Source of the DNA: Rhizobium sp. BK196
GTDB taxonomy: Bacteria > Pseudomonadota > Alphaproteobacteria > Rhizobiales > Rhizobiaceae
NCBI RefSeq assembly: GCF_014193255.1
Contig: NZ_JACHZB010000014.1
Location: 1-39,782 of the forward strand
Reading direction: 5' to 3'
Length of the DNA stretch: 39,782 bases
The position numbers and the translations under genes were made by a program. Each line of letters opens with the position of its first letter. The stretch's first letter is position 1. The notes under the pieces were generated by a model that saw nothing but the letters and a program-made list of their open reading frames with translations, had not been told where the DNA came from and did no database searches. Positions 24,589 to 31,776 of the stretch are shown in pieces.

Positions 24589-25221
24589 ATGAAGGCCATC
24601 GCTTCACTGGCGTTTGGTATCGCGAGTTCTATTGGCCTGTGCGTTGCCGCCGGCTCGGTCGCCTCAGTCGTGCTGGCCGATCCCGGGCCTCACACGTTCG
24701 AAAGCCTCTCGCGACCGGATATCTGGACGACGAAACCGGTGCGGGTAGACGTCGCCAGCCAACATTACGAACGCATTCCAGCTGTCTATTCCACCTATGT
24801 CACCGACGCGCCGAAAATGGCGGTTGCCTCGCGGGCCAAGGCGCCTGCCCCGCGCGAACCGGAGGCAACATCGATAGCGACGATGTCGCCAGAGCACGTG
24901 GACTGGTGCGCCAACCACTATCGGTCTTTCGATCCCGCTACCAACAGCTATCGGGCTTACAGCGGCCAGACAAAGACATGCACTTCGCCGTTTTCGGCTC
25001 CTCTGAGGACGGCCGGAACGAATCCGCAACAGCAGGAATCCGGAGCCGCGGAGAGCGCCGCCAAAGCGTGGTGCGCGGCCCGCTACCAGTCCTATCGGGC
25101 AGAGGATAACAGTTACCAGCCCTTCGATGGCCCGCGCAGAGCCTGTGTTGCGCCAACGCGCCAGATTGTTGCCTCGGCCACCGGTTCAGGCCCGCGAACC
25201 GACACGTTAGTGTCGAACTGA
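24589..25221 (+). CDS. BA14K-family protein with two BA14K-like motifs
   Basis: A 210-residue exported protein. The signal segment is MKAIASLAFGIASSIGLCVA and the mature part starts near residue 32. Two copies of the BA14K motif follow: WCANHYRSFDPATNSYRAYS then a Cys, and WCAARYQSYRAEDNSYQPFD then a Cys. In each the two cysteines bracket the repeat and may form a disulfide. BA14K proteins were named from a Brucella immunoreactive protein with lectin-like activity; they are envelope proteins. Most members carry one motif, so the tandem is notable. The ATG at 24589 is preferred to a TTG at 24583. Confidence 0.87.
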   Translation: MKAIASLAFGIASSIGLCVAAGSVASVVLADPGPHTFESLSRPDIWTTKPVRVDVASQHYERIPAVYSTYVTDAPKMAVASRAKAPAPREPEATSIATMSPEHVDWCANHYRSFDPATNSYRAYSGQTKTCTSPFSAPLRTAGTNPQQQESGAAESAAKAWCAARYQSYRAEDNSYQPFDGPRRACVAPTRQIVASATGSGPRTDTLVSN

Positions 25222-25630
25222 GCGCCATGACGGAGTTTCAGACCCACCAAAGCTGCCGCCCGACACATCGGTATAAAAGCCATCGATGAAAAGCCGTTGA
25301 CAGCGGATGGATATAGAGCGGCTGTGAACGACATCGGGATCGCCGAGGGACAGGCCGATTTTTCTATCGGTAACGCGTATCTCCGCCTACGTTCTACTTT
25401 TGACGTGGGTGGGTGAGGTTGAGCCGGCGGTGAGCTGTTGTTCGTGTTTTCGTGTTTTTCGGTGAACATTGCTTCGAGAAGGGTTTTGCGGCGTTGCGGA
25501 CCTCCTCTTTCATTCCTTCGTCTTTGTTTAAGGATTCATGGCTCGTCGCATAGGATTCCCAGTAGCCGATGTAGCGGTCGATCTCTGGTCAAGAGCTTGA
25601 ACTTCCACCGAACTCCAGACGTAAGCCCCT
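25222..25630. other. Gap with two unrecognised coding remnants
   Basis: On the plus strand, about 25229-25416, an open frame without a start codon reads AARHIGIKAIDEKPLTADGY and then RAAVNDIGIAEGQADFSIGN. On the minus strand, about 25390-25590, a frame contains RYIGYWESYATSHESLNKDE then GMKEEVRNAAK. Both have natural composition but neither has a start region. They appear to be pieces of displaced genes. Confidence 0.35.
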
Positions 25631-25640
25631 AGGGTCGCAG

Positions 25641-25659
25641 GTTCGATTCCATTCAAGGC
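25641..25659 (+). repeat. tRNA T-arm-like repeat, copy 1 (possible att site)
   Basis: The bases ggtcgcaggttcgattcc just at and before this site match the T-arm of a tRNA, but the pairing and acceptor arm are broken. The 19-nt segment from gttcgattcc to caaggc recurs at 27328-27346 with 3 differences. tRNA 3' ends are common integration sites, so this may be an old attachment site. Confidence 0.4.
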
Positions 25660-25679
25660 CTAGGATGTCATGCATCTTG

Positions 25680-25945
25680 AGCGCTGGCTGACCTTTGCAG
25701 CAGACCGTGTCTTGTTGCCGACCTCACGGCCTTGTGGCAGCCGCCGGATGAGCAAACCAGCGCCCCAAGCCCCCGCCATGCCGTCAAGATAAGTCAGGAC
25801 CACCGGCACAAGGACCAGGTTAAGCGCCGTAGAGGATATCAATCCACCAATTACGGCATGGGCCATCGGGGCACGTTGCTCGCCGCCTTCGTCGAGGCCC
25901 AAAGCCATCGGCAACATTCCAAAGTCGCCGGACGCTGATATCCAT
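25680..25945 (-). pseudogene. RND efflux pump (AcrB/CzcA type), C-terminal fragment
   Basis: On the minus strand GMLPMALGLDEGGEQRAPMA, then HAVIGGLISSTALNLVLVPV, then VLTYLD, match the last membrane helices of RND inner-membrane pumps. The preceding 30 codons are degraded and the rest of the roughly 1000-residue pump is absent. After the match the frame runs out in arginine-rich text. It is a decayed fragment. Confidence 0.75.
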
Positions 25946-26073
25946 AGAGCGATTACGGCCCTGGCGACTCCGACATTGTGGATGTTCGGCGTGAGCCATT
26001 CCGACACGAAACCTATGACAATGGATGCGGCTGAAGCGTGGGCTCACGACCACGTGACCAACCCTTACGCTTG

Positions 26074-26106
26074 GATTATCTTGCGGGACGGCTGATAATC
26101 TTGCGG
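26074..26106 (+). repeat. Two 13-bp direct repeats upstream of a promoter
   Basis: GATTATCTTGCGG (26074-26086) and GATAATCTTGCGG (26094-26106) differ at one base and start exactly 20 bp apart, about two helical turns. The second overlaps the putative -35 element. Such spacing suits a protein binding twice on one face of the DNA. Confidence 0.6.
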
Positions 26107-26151
26107 CCTATTCTCTCGACCGTTATACTGTTTTTGAAAAACGGTATAACG
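26101..26151 (+). promoter_or_regulatory. Promoter overlapped by a 31-nt palindrome
   Basis: TTGCGG (26101-26106) and TATACT (26124-26129) are 17 bp apart and form a plausible promoter. The -10 lies inside a palindrome at 26121-26151 centred on G26136: outer arms CGTTATAC and GTATAACG, inner arms GTTTTT and AAAAAC, with one mismatch pair between them. It ends 14 bp before the start codon, so a bound repressor would block transcription, or the RNA would fold over the ribosome site. Confidence 0.65.
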
Positions 26152-26165
26152 CCGGAGCCAAGACT

Positions 26166-27260
26166 ATGAAACCCATCGACCTCATGTATCAGACGATGCT
26201 TGCCGAGCTGGGTCAGCGCTCGCTCGACGCCGCTTGGACGGCCGATTTCCCTCCAGAAGGTCGGTTCACCCCGGCGAACATCAAAGGGCGCAAGTACTGG
26301 TACTTCGACATCCCTGATGGACACGGTGGCACGAAACGTCGTTACGTCGGTCCTGCTGATGATCCGGATATCGCGCAGCGCGTAGCTGATCATAAGCGGG
26401 ACAAGGACGATCTACGCGCTCGCAGGCGTTTGGTAAATACCCTGACCCGCGAAGGCGGGATGATTGCCCCTGACGCCATGTCGGGTGACATCGTCGAGGC
26501 TCTTGCCGATGGCGGTCTTTTCCGGCTCCGGGGTGTTCTCATCGGCACGGTGGCCTTTCAGTGCTATTCGGGACTGCTGGGGGTGCGGCTTCCCATGGCT
26601 GCAATCCTGACGGGCGATGCGGACATCGCCCAGGACTATGCCATCAGTCGGGAGGTTGAAGACAGCCTACCCCCGATCGTTGAGCTGCTGCAGGGCGTCG
26701 ACGCTAGCTTCCGGCCAATCCCACATCGGTCGGGATCCGCGGCCTCGTCGGCGTTTCAGAATGCCGACGGCTACAGGGTCGAATTCTTGACCTCTAACCG
26801 CGGTTCGGACGACCACATCGACCAGCCGGCGAAGATGCCCGCCCTTGGTGGCGCCAGCGCGGATCCATTGCGCTTTCTCGACTTCCTCATAAGGGAACCT
26901 ATCAGGACAATGCTGCTCCACCGAAGTGGTGTCCCAGTTGTCGTCCCTGATCCGGCCCGCTATGCGGTCCACAAGCTCATCGTCGCCAGTCGCCGACACA
27001 CTGACGGGCAGGGGCCGGCAAAGCAAGAGAAGGACATTCGTCAAGCTGCGTTGCTCTTTGAAGCCCTGCAGCAGACAAGGCGATCTGCCGACTTGGCGCT
27101 CGTCTACAACGAAGCCTGGGAGCGCGGGCCTGCGTGGCAAGAAGGAATTCGAACCGGCGCAGGGATGCTGCCGGCACAAGATGCCGAGCGGTTCAGCGCG
27201 GTCCTGATCGAGGGCGCAAAAAAAATCCGCCAAGAAATTGAACTTCCGTTTGGGGAATAG
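26166..27260 (+). CDS. GSU2403-type nucleotidyltransferase-fold protein
   Basis: A 364-residue protein of the GSU2403/COG5397 group, which is predicted to have a nucleotidyltransferase fold. The N-terminal region has KGRKYWYFDIPDGHGGTKRR and YVGPADDPDIAQRV, typical of this group. The core has GVLIGTVAFQCYSGLLGVRL and LTGDADIAQDYAIS, whose GDADIA acidic pair fits a nucleotidyltransferase metal site. The C-terminal half contains VPVPD-like ARYAVHKLIVASRR. The group is often found on mobile elements and near toxin-antitoxin genes, but its role is unknown. The gene stands alone, with an elaborate palindromic promoter and flanking tRNA-like repeats. Confidence 0.8.
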   Translation: MKPIDLMYQTMLAELGQRSLDAAWTADFPPEGRFTPANIKGRKYWYFDIPDGHGGTKRRYVGPADDPDIAQRVADHKRDKDDLRARRRLVNTLTREGGMIAPDAMSGDIVEALADGGLFRLRGVLIGTVAFQCYSGLLGVRLPMAAILTGDADIAQDYAISREVEDSLPPIVELLQGVDASFRPIPHRSGSAASSAFQNADGYRVEFLTSNRGSDDHIDQPAKMPALGGASADPLRFLDFLIREPIRTMLLHRSGVPVVVPDPARYAVHKLIVASRRHTDGQGPAKQEKDIRQAALLFEALQQTRRSADLALVYNEAWERGPAWQEGIRTGAGMLPAQDAERFSAVLIEGAKKIRQEIELPFGE

Positions 27261-27739
27261 GCCGTCCTCGGCTTCGAAAGCCAAGCAGTTGATTTCATTC
27301 GAAGTGGAGACAAATCTGGTGCCGAGAGTTCGAGTCCGCTCAAGGCGTGGAATTGAACGACGCTTATTTAAGTGCGCTTAACTTAGCTTCTTTCTTATTA
27401 AAGCGAACGGCGCCTTGCTTAGATAGCGGCTGAAAATCATACTCGCTCCATGTCCGATTGCGAGCCTAGTAGGGCGTCCGGTGCGTCCGAGCACGTCGCC
27501 GACCGCATAGAGTCAAATAGGCGGTTAAACAAACTGGCGCCCCTCGCCGCGCACGATCCCCACGACGGTTTTGCCAATTTTCGGGGAGAAAGTTCGCGTC
27601 TGCTCAAGGCCACAGACGACCAGCGACAAGGCTGGAACTACTGGGGGTGTCGCAGTGTAGGATGGCAGCAATTCTCGCGATTGCTTTCAAGCGTCTTAGT
27701 CGTTCACGGACAAGGTGAGATTGTTGCTTCAGGTCTCAG
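27261..27739. other. Gap with no supported gene
   Basis: About 480 bp. It contains the second tRNA-like repeat (27328-27346) and, at 27369-27382, an AT-rich stretch around a TTAAG/CTTAA repeat. A 97-codon frame on the plus strand (27450-27743) has no ribosome-binding site and no family resemblance, so it is not called. Confidence 0.4.
27328..27346 (+). repeat. tRNA T-arm-like repeat, copy 2 (possible att site)
   Basis: gttcgagtcc followed by gctcaaggc matches the 19-nt segment at 25641-25659 with 3 differences, in the same orientation. The two copies bracket 1.7 kb that includes the GSU2403-type gene and a pump remnant. Confidence 0.4.
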
Positions 27740-28105
27740 CTAAGGCGCCCCATCGTTCATATCGTTGGGTTGCGCCCACCCACCCGTCTGCAGCCCCGGC
27801 ATGCGATCGAATGTGCCGGCAAGCACCAAACGGATGAACTGAATGCCGGCGTCATAGTGCCAGCCCAAACCATAGCTGGAAAAGGCAGCATCCACTTCTG
27901 GTGTAAAGCCAGAATAGTAGGCTGACCTGACGGCCATCTGAGGCGTGCGGGGATGGAGCGGGACCGGTACACCTAATGCTTCGGCCGATTGGAAGATTGG
28001 TGTCAGGGAAAGGTGATCGAGATTGTGTGCTCCAACGCGCCCGCACAGCATCGTGCGCTTGAAGCGCTTTGATATAGCGTTCGAGTTCCAACGCTTCTCC
28101 TTCTC
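27740..28105 (-). pseudogene. Amidohydrolase (COG2159 type), internal fragment, frameshifted
   Basis: The minus-strand translation MLCGRVGAHNLDHLSLTPIF, then YYSGFTPEVDAAFSSYGLGW and HYDAGIQFIRLVLAGTFDRM, matches the middle of metal-dependent TIM-barrel hydrolases related to aminocarboxymuconate-semialdehyde decarboxylase. A preceding piece, ALELERYIKAL, is in another frame, so one frameshift is present near 28060. The N-terminal HxH and C-terminal metal ligands are missing and the frame ends abruptly. It is a dead fragment. Confidence 0.75.
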
Positions 28106-28122
28106 CGCCCCTTGCGCCTGGC

Positions 28123-28150
28123 CCACATACCCACATATGTGTTAATGTGG
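28123..28150. promoter_or_regulatory. ParD-type operator and promoter
   Basis: A perfect 10-bp palindrome CACATATGTG (28132-28141) is flanked symmetrically by CCACAT (28123-28128) and ATGTGG (28145-28150), giving a 28-bp site. A -10-like TATGTG (28136-28141) lies within it and TTGCGC (28112-28117) is 18 bp upstream. The antitoxin encoded 25 bp downstream is the likely repressor. Confidence 0.65.
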
Positions 28151-28174
28151 CTTTTCAGTTCAGGAGCACGTTGG

Positions 28175-28426
28175 ATGAGCCGATTGACAATTGACATAAC
28201 GGACCAGCAACATCAAAGCCTAAAGGCGCTCGCCGCTTTGCAGGGCAAGACAATCAAGCAGTACGCGCTCGAGCGCCTCTTTCCCGGTGACACAGATGGA
28301 GAACGAGCCTGGGAGGAGTTGAAGACGTTGATGAACACGCGCATTAATGACGGGCTCGCCGGAAAACTGTCAACCAAAACCGTAGGTGAGATCCTCGACG
28401 AGGAGATGGTCGAGGGTCGTGTTTGA
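28175..28426 (+). CDS. ParD-like antitoxin
   Basis: An 83-residue antitoxin. MSRLTIDITDQQHQSLKALA at the N-terminus suits the strand and first helix of a ribbon-helix-helix DNA-binding domain. The acidic C-terminus, GEILDEEMVEGRV, would neutralise the toxin. The start at 28175 has AGGAG eight bases ahead; the longer in-frame start at 28112 lies in the operator. The stop overlaps the toxin start by 4 bp (TTGA). Confidence 0.82.
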   Translation: MSRLTIDITDQQHQSLKALAALQGKTIKQYALERLFPGDTDGERAWEELKTLMNTRINDGLAGKLSTKTVGEILDEEMVEGRV

Positions 28427-28734
28427 CGGCCTACATTCTTACCGCAGAGGCGGAATCCGATCTACGTTCGGTAATCCGCTACACTCGTGCGCAATGGGGT
28501 CCCGCCCAGGTACGCCGCTACGTCTCAGCGTTGGAGCGCTATATCGCAAATCTGGCGGAGGGCAAAAGTCCTTTCAAGGATCTGAGCGCGCTTCATCCGG
28601 CGTTACGAATGGCCCGGTGCGAACATCACTACCTCTTTTGCCTGCTTCGCGAGTATGCGCCCGCCTTGATCGTGGCGATATTTCATGAACGAATGGATCT
28701 CATGCAGCGTTTGGCTGGTCGTCTGAACGAATGA
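28423..28734 (+). CDS. RelE/ParE-family toxin
   Basis: A 103-residue toxin of the ParE branch, whose best-studied members block DNA gyrase. The family pattern AEAESDLRSVIRYTRAQWGP and YVSALERYIANLAEGKSPFK is near the N-terminus. The core strands LRMARCEHHYLFCLLREY and ALIVAIFHERMDLMQRLAGR complete the fold. Length is normal. The start is a TTG at 28423, overlapping the antitoxin stop; no ATG or GTG is available nearby in frame. The pair looks intact. Confidence 0.85.
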   Translation: MTAYILTAEAESDLRSVIRYTRAQWGPAQVRRYVSALERYIANLAEGKSPFKDLSALHPALRMARCEHHYLFCLLREYAPALIVAIFHERMDLMQRLAGRLNE

Positions 28735-28881
28735 TCTATGGACGAAGGTGAGATTGCTGAGCGCAAGGTCCATAGATCGTTTTATCATGTGGTTCTAAGG
28801 GCCAGTTCTGATCCCTTCAAGGCGAAGGTCAGTTGTTACTCACGGCTTCGCCAATCAACGCCTTTCTCAAGGCCAGGGATT

Positions 28882-28932
28882 TTGATACAAATCCTCGGAT
28901 AATAGATTCTATGCTCCGGGTTTTTGTATCAA
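28882..28932. promoter_or_regulatory. Operator-like inverted repeat before the abiEi remnant
   Basis: TTGATACAAA (28882-28891) and TTTGTATCAA (28923-28932) are perfect 10-bp arms 31 bp apart; the second touches the ATG. AbiEi antitoxins repress their own promoter through inverted repeats, so this is probably the old operator. It is better preserved than the gene it controls. Confidence 0.6.
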
Positions 28933-29419
28933 TGCCGGCCTCCGTCACCCAACGCCAAATCGCCCGAACTGTGCTCGCTGAACGCGGGATAGCACGTCTG
29001 GCGGAACTGCGGAATGCAGGGGTGACGGCGGCCACCATGAGCCGATGGAACGGGCTGGCAAGGTCGTGCGGCTTACCCGCGGTCTTTATCAACTCCCCGA
29101 TGCGGAACTCGATACCAACCATAGTCTGGCAGAGATTGCCAAACGCGTCCCGAAGGCGGTTGTCTGCCTTGTTTCGGCCCTTGCTTTCCACGGCCTGACG
29201 GATCAACTTCCGAGGCAAATCTGGCTTGCGATAGGCCGCAAAGACTGGGCCCCACAACCGAACGGCCCTCGATGCGTATCGTACGTTTCACAGACAGCCT
29301 TCTCAACGAAAGCGTCGAGACTCATGTGGCTAAAAGAAGTCAGAAATCTCGGTGCCTCGGTGCGCGCTCGCCTGTTGCAACTCGCCAAGGCAAGCGGGCA
29401 AAGCTTGATTTGGTTCTGA
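28932..29419 (+). pseudogene. AbiEi-type antitoxin, frameshifted, toxin gene absent
   Basis: The first frame from 28932 reads RQIARTVLAERGIARLAELR and NAGVTAATMSR, the winged-helix start of AbiEi. A base loss near 29043 moves on to a second frame with MERAGKVVRLTRGLYQLPDA, then VCLVSALAFHGLTDQLPRQI. A third frame from about 29266 carries MRIVRFTDSLLNESVETHV. At least two frameshifts therefore break the gene. No AbiEii nucleotidyltransferase toxin follows. AbiE is a type IV phage-defence toxin-antitoxin system; here only the dead antitoxin remains. Confidence 0.8.
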
Positions 29420-29592
29420 CGCGTTTTTGCGCTTGAGCGGTTACTTTGCGCCTCCATAGTGGTCATCGAGCCACCGGTCGACGTCGCCGCAAAGCGGACA
29501 TTACGTGGTGAAAACACCCGGTCGCAGCGGAGCCATAAGCTGTCATCTCTGCCATTTCAGTGACGAGGGGTCGGCACTGCAGTGTAGTGGCG

Positions 29593-29805
29593 CTATGCTG
29601 CAATCCGAAAAAGTCTAGTTCCGAAAGGACATATTGGCGCGTCAGATCCGGGCGAGATGGCCTTACGGCTTGTTGTGCTAACGACGAAGAACACCGGCCG
29701 ACAGCACGGAGACAATACTGGCGGCAGCCTGAGATATTCCTCTTCCGCCCTTTCGCCGAGGCGCTTTGGGGGACGGCTGGTGGTTGCAGCCACCCGATTT
29801 GGCAT
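29593..29805 (-). CDS. Possible 70-codon ORF downstream of the RiPP-like operon
   Basis: On the minus strand an ATG at 29805 opens 13 bp after the stop of the last operon gene and runs 70 codons. It begins MPNRVAATTSRPPKRLGERA and ends SDAPICPFGTRLFRIAA, with a CC pair in the middle. The GGGAAA ahead of it is a weak ribosome site. The composition, rich in Arg, Ser and Pro, is also what chance frames give in GC-rich DNA. It is listed only because a short product behind a YcaO operon could be a substrate. The surrounding 29420-29818 holds no other supported gene. Confidence 0.2.
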   Translation of the reverse strand: MPNRVAATTSRPPKRLGERAEEEYLRLPPVLSPCCRPVFFVVSTTSRKAISPGSDAPICPFGTRLFRIAA

Positions 29806-29818
29806 CCGTTTCCCGGCC

Positions 29819-30529
29819 CTATCCGCCCATTGGCCCACGTTGCGGAGCCAGCGCCTGTGTCTGCGCATAGGCAAGCGGCGAACGGTTGCCCGGGAGATTG
29901 GCGTCGAGGACGAGCGTCTTGACGTCGTCGGCTCGGATGTCGAGTGCCACGACGACATCGAGCTTGTCGATTTGCCATACGGCATATCCGAGCTTGGGCT
30001 CGTATCCGCAGTCGCATCCGCAATCGCCCTGCACGATGGTGCGAGCCTCTTCCGGCAAGAACATGATTTGCGGCTTTGGCAAACGGTAGCAATGGCCTTC
30101 ATAGGCGTATCCGTAGATGACGCCGATGCTTTTCATGCATTGCGGGACTTGCTTGTGGAGCGTCTGACCACCGATGGTAATTGGCAGCGCATAAATTCCG
30201 TCGTCACCAAGCGCCGTGAATGTTATTCTTCCGTTCAAGAGGGAAAGGATGACGTCCTCGCCGGTTTTTCTCTCAATCTCTCTTATTAGGTCGTCGATTA
30301 TTCCACCGACTTCTTCTTTTGCTTCCGGATTCAGGTTGTTTATTGCTTCGTTCGAGTCCATCGCGGCATAAATTTTCTCCTTTAGCATGTTGTCGTTGAT
30401 TGCGGATAGAAGAGTGGCAGGTCGTCCATACAATTTCACTTCTCCTGGGTTGTAGGTACTGTAGTCAGGAACCTGTAGGCCTTTCGGCTCCTCCCCCACG
30501 CCCGGATAGGGACCGCAACAGTCGCTCAT
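29819..30529 (-). CDS. Unrecognised 236-residue protein, last gene of the YcaO-TfuA operon
   Basis: A protein of no family I know. It begins MSDCCGPYPGVGEEPKGLQV and carries seven cysteines: 4, 5, 131, 147, and a cluster at 170, 172 and 174 in GDCGCDCGYEP. The centre has an acidic helical part, LNPEAKEEVGGIIDDLIREI, then a strand-rich part. The C-terminus is Gly/Pro/Gln-rich (AYAQTQALAPQRGPMGG) and looks flexible. There is no signal peptide or membrane helix. The start has AGGAGG seven bases ahead. The first 300 bp of the gene are visibly more AT-rich than its operon neighbours. It lies 18 bp after the metalloprotease gene, so it may be the substrate or a partner of the modifying enzymes. Confidence 0.75.
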   Translation of the reverse strand: MSDCCGPYPGVGEEPKGLQVPDYSTYNPGEVKLYGRPATLLSAINDNMLKEKIYAAMDSNEAINNLNPEAKEEVGGIIDDLIREIERKTGEDVILSLLNGRITFTALGDDGIYALPITIGGQTLHKQVPQCMKSIGVIYGYAYEGHCYRLPKPQIMFLPEEARTIVQGDCGCDCGYEPKLGYAVWQIDKLDVVVALDIRADDVKTLVLDANLPGNRSPLAYAQTQALAPQRGPMGG

Positions 30530-30547
30530 TGTTTGCCCTCCTAGAGT

Positions 30548-31729
30548 TCATCTCGGACCGATAATTTCACGCCACACAAAATTCGCTTCGAGCGCATCGG
30601 CGCCGCCACGGCTGGCAGCTTGGATGACGGCCCGTGCTACTTGCTCGAGAGTCATGGTGTTGGGATCAAGTGTACGCAGCGACGCGGCGAGTGCACTGCC
30701 GACCTGGTCACGCGCGGTCTCGAGCGCCAGCTTGAAATAGAGCGGCCGGTCGCGAAACGACCGTTCGGTCAGCGAGCGGAACTCGTCGAACTCGCTCAGC
30801 GTCAAGTCACGCAGATCGACGTTCAAAAGGCGCCGGTCGGCAAAGCCGTCCCTGACCAATTGCCGATGATAGATCTCCACGATGCTGTCGAAGATCGCGC
30901 CGAGGAAGGGCAGCGAGCGGTCGTGCGGCTCGCGGGTGGTTTCCGACATGCGGCGGAAATTGGTGGCGAGACGGATTTGCGTCTCGAGACTGGTCTCGGC
31001 GAAGCGGTTGAGTTCGTTGGAAAGTAGGAGATTGCCTTGCGTCCGACGCAGCAGCCGGTCGACGGCGGAATCAAAATGCAGCAGCGAAATCAGCGACACG
31101 CAGTCGGAAAAGGCTTCGGAAAACGGGAAGAAATCGGCCTCGCGCGACGTGATCATCGGTATGCCGAGTTCCGACAGGCTGATGAAATGGCCGACTTCGT
31201 GGGCGATTGTGTCGAAGTTTAGCGCATAGGGCCGCAGCACGCCGCCAACATCGGAGGCTCCCAGCTCCAGATAGCCGTAGCCGGCATGGGCGTTGTCCCA
31301 CTCGACCAGGGGAATGATTTCCAGGCGGCGAAAGACCGGGTCGAAGAACCAGCGGATGCGATGACCGAGATAGCTGTGCCAGATGTCGAGCACGAAATGT
31401 ACGCAGGCATAGACGTGGACGCCGAGGTAGGCCCGCGATTTCGGATCCATATTGTCGAAGCTGCGATCCGGGCCAGATCGTGCCGCCGGTCGCCGCTCGC
31501 CTTCGAACGGCGGCAGATCGTCAGGACCATAGGGCCGTTTTTCGATCAACGGATCGACCACGTACACCCACTGGTCGCTCGGTCCGTCACGGATCTCGTC
31601 GGGCAGGATCGAGAGCCAGACGCGATCGGGCTCTTCGTAGCCGGGGATGAAGGGAGGCTGGGGGAAAATCCAGAATCGTGTTCCGATGCGTGGGTTCACG
31701 CGTTCCGTCACATTGTTCGGATACTCCAT
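30548..31729 (-). CDS. Predicted zinc metalloprotease (HExxH) of the YcaO-TfuA operon
   Basis: A 393-residue protein with a zinc-protease motif, HEVGH at residues 177-181, followed about 24 residues later by SEAFSDC with Glu205. This His-Glu-x-x-His plus downstream Glu arrangement is that of gluzincins such as thermolysin (NExxSD). The rest is unlike well-known families, and no signal peptide is seen, so it probably acts in the cytoplasm. In a RiPP-type operon its natural job would be removal of a leader peptide; this is inference. The ATG at 31729 is preferred; a GTG at 31768 would add 13 residues but neither has a clear ribosome site. Confidence 0.8.
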   Translation of the reverse strand: MEYPNNVTERVNPRIGTRFWIFPQPPFIPGYEEPDRVWLSILPDEIRDGPSDQWVYVVDPLIEKRPYGPDDLPPFEGERRPAARSGPDRSFDNMDPKSRAYLGVHVYACVHFVLDIWHSYLGHRIRWFFDPVFRRLEIIPLVEWDNAHAGYGYLELGASDVGGVLRPYALNFDTIAHEVGHFISLSELGIPMITSREADFFPFSEAFSDCVSLISLLHFDSAVDRLLRRTQGNLLLSNELNRFAETSLETQIRLATNFRRMSETTREPHDRSLPFLGAIFDSIVEIYHRQLVRDGFADRRLLNVDLRDLTLSEFDEFRSLTERSFRDRPLYFKLALETARDQVGSALAASLRTLDPNTMTLEQVARAVIQAASRGGADALEANFVWREIIGPR

Positions 31730-31776
31730 AGCACAATCGCTTTCGAAGAAGAAGGATTGAGCAACCACACGTTTAA

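Noticed and set aside
23925..25109. A 394-codon plus-strand frame across the DUF1236 and BA14K genes
   Set aside because: It is a shifted shadow: the DUF1236 and BA14K frames have signal peptides, ribosome sites and family motifs, whereas this one is an Arg/His/Cys-rich translation.
25622..25670. A complete tRNA gene
   Set aside because: Only a T-arm-like stretch is present; its stem does not pair fully and there is no anticodon arm, D-arm or acceptor partner.
27450..27743. A 97-codon plus-strand ORF (MSDCEPSRASG...)
   Set aside because: No ribosome-binding site, no recognisable family, and composition typical of chance frames between pseudogenes.
30620..31027. Plus-strand frames opposite the metalloprotease gene
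   Set aside because: They are antisense shadows of a gene with an HEVGH motif and operon context.
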